Below, piece by piece: positions 63,280-64,000 of a stretch of DNA of 64,000 bases; positions within the stretch are counted from its first letter, which is position 1, and each line of letters starts with the position of its first letter. Origin of the DNA: Phycisphaerae bacterium (GTDB lineage Bacteria > Planctomycetota > Phycisphaerae > Phycisphaerales > UBA1924); contig JAUIES010000003.1 in NCBI GenBank assembly GCA_030429705.1, positions 428,916-492,915 on the forward strand, written 5' to 3'. Position numbers and translations under genes: made by a program. The notes under the pieces were generated by a model that saw nothing but the letters and a program-made list of their open reading frames with translations, had not been told where the DNA came from and did not search any database.

Positions 63280-63308
63280 TTGACGACTCCTCATGAGAGG
63301 TGTATCCT
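63280..63308 (+). promoter_or_regulatory. Sigma-70-type promoter of tRNA-fMet
   Basis: TTGACG (63280-63285) and TATCCT (63303-63308) are separated by exactly 17 bp; the mature tRNA begins 11 bp downstream. The spacer contains the palindrome CTCATGAG. Confidence 0.75.
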
Positions 63309-63318
63309 CCGGTCCAAT

Positions 63319-64000
<682 letters not shown>

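Overview
The window looks like chromosomal DNA of a planctomycete of the class Phycisphaerae (inference). Two secreted FG-GAP proteins end in the paired LDFFDV...GCP 'GC-type dockerin' tail seen in Phycisphaerales. There is also a type II secretion/type IV pilus locus with very large pseudopilin-like proteins, a secreted tricorn-type protease and an ECF sigma/anti-sigma pair. Genes are close-packed, often with 4-bp ATGA overlaps, and several begin with GTG.

Layout. 1-7.2 kb: the end of an MscS channel, pyruvate kinase with an orphan solute-binding protein, an SDR oxidoreductase, and a two-gene unit of stand-alone CoaB and a fusion of a pseudouridine-synthase-like domain with a methyltransferase. 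7.5-24.8 kb: a one-directional locus pilB-pilT-pilB-pilC followed by five pseudopilin-like genes in the order G-H-I-J-K; the last encodes 1938 residues. It closes with a terminator and is followed by tRNA-Pro. 25-32.2 kb: Nudix hydrolase, tricorn-like protease, MTA/SAH nucleosidase and a cation/proton antiporter. 32.2-40.6 kb (minus strand): HExxH SprA-related protein, cobalamin-dependent methionine synthase, CRTAC1/UnbV dockerin protein, bL31, anti-sigma factor and ECF sigma factor. 40.9-43.7 kb: an overlapping trio of aspartoacylase-like enzyme, RimK-type ligase with a TrkA-C-like tail, and retropepsin-like protease, then tRNA-Asp. 44.1-50.9 kb (minus strand): two small envelope proteins, a HEAT-repeat lipoprotein, lnt, accD, a histidine-phosphatase-fold protein without its histidines, and rpe. 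50.9-56.1 kb (plus strand): UDP-sugar pyrophosphorylase, alpha/beta hydrolase, MFS transporter, trpB. 56.1-63.2 kb: citrate synthase, rhomboid protease, trpF, a 774-residue FG-GAP dockerin protein, purD. 63.3-64 kb: initiator tRNA-fMet followed by the C-terminal end of a large serine recombinase whose reading frame runs antisense into the tRNA, suggesting the edge of an integrated element.

Functional threads. The central locus supplies the assembly and retraction ATPases, platform protein and pseudopilins of an envelope-spanning machine; secretin, GspL/M and prepilin peptidase are not present here. Single housekeeping genes (pyk, gltA, metH, mtnN, trpB, trpF, purD, accD, rpe, coaB) are scattered rather than grouped by pathway. 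The least explained items are the enlarged pseudopilins, the RimK/retropepsin/aspartoacylase trio, and two proteins that keep an enzyme fold but have altered catalytic residues.
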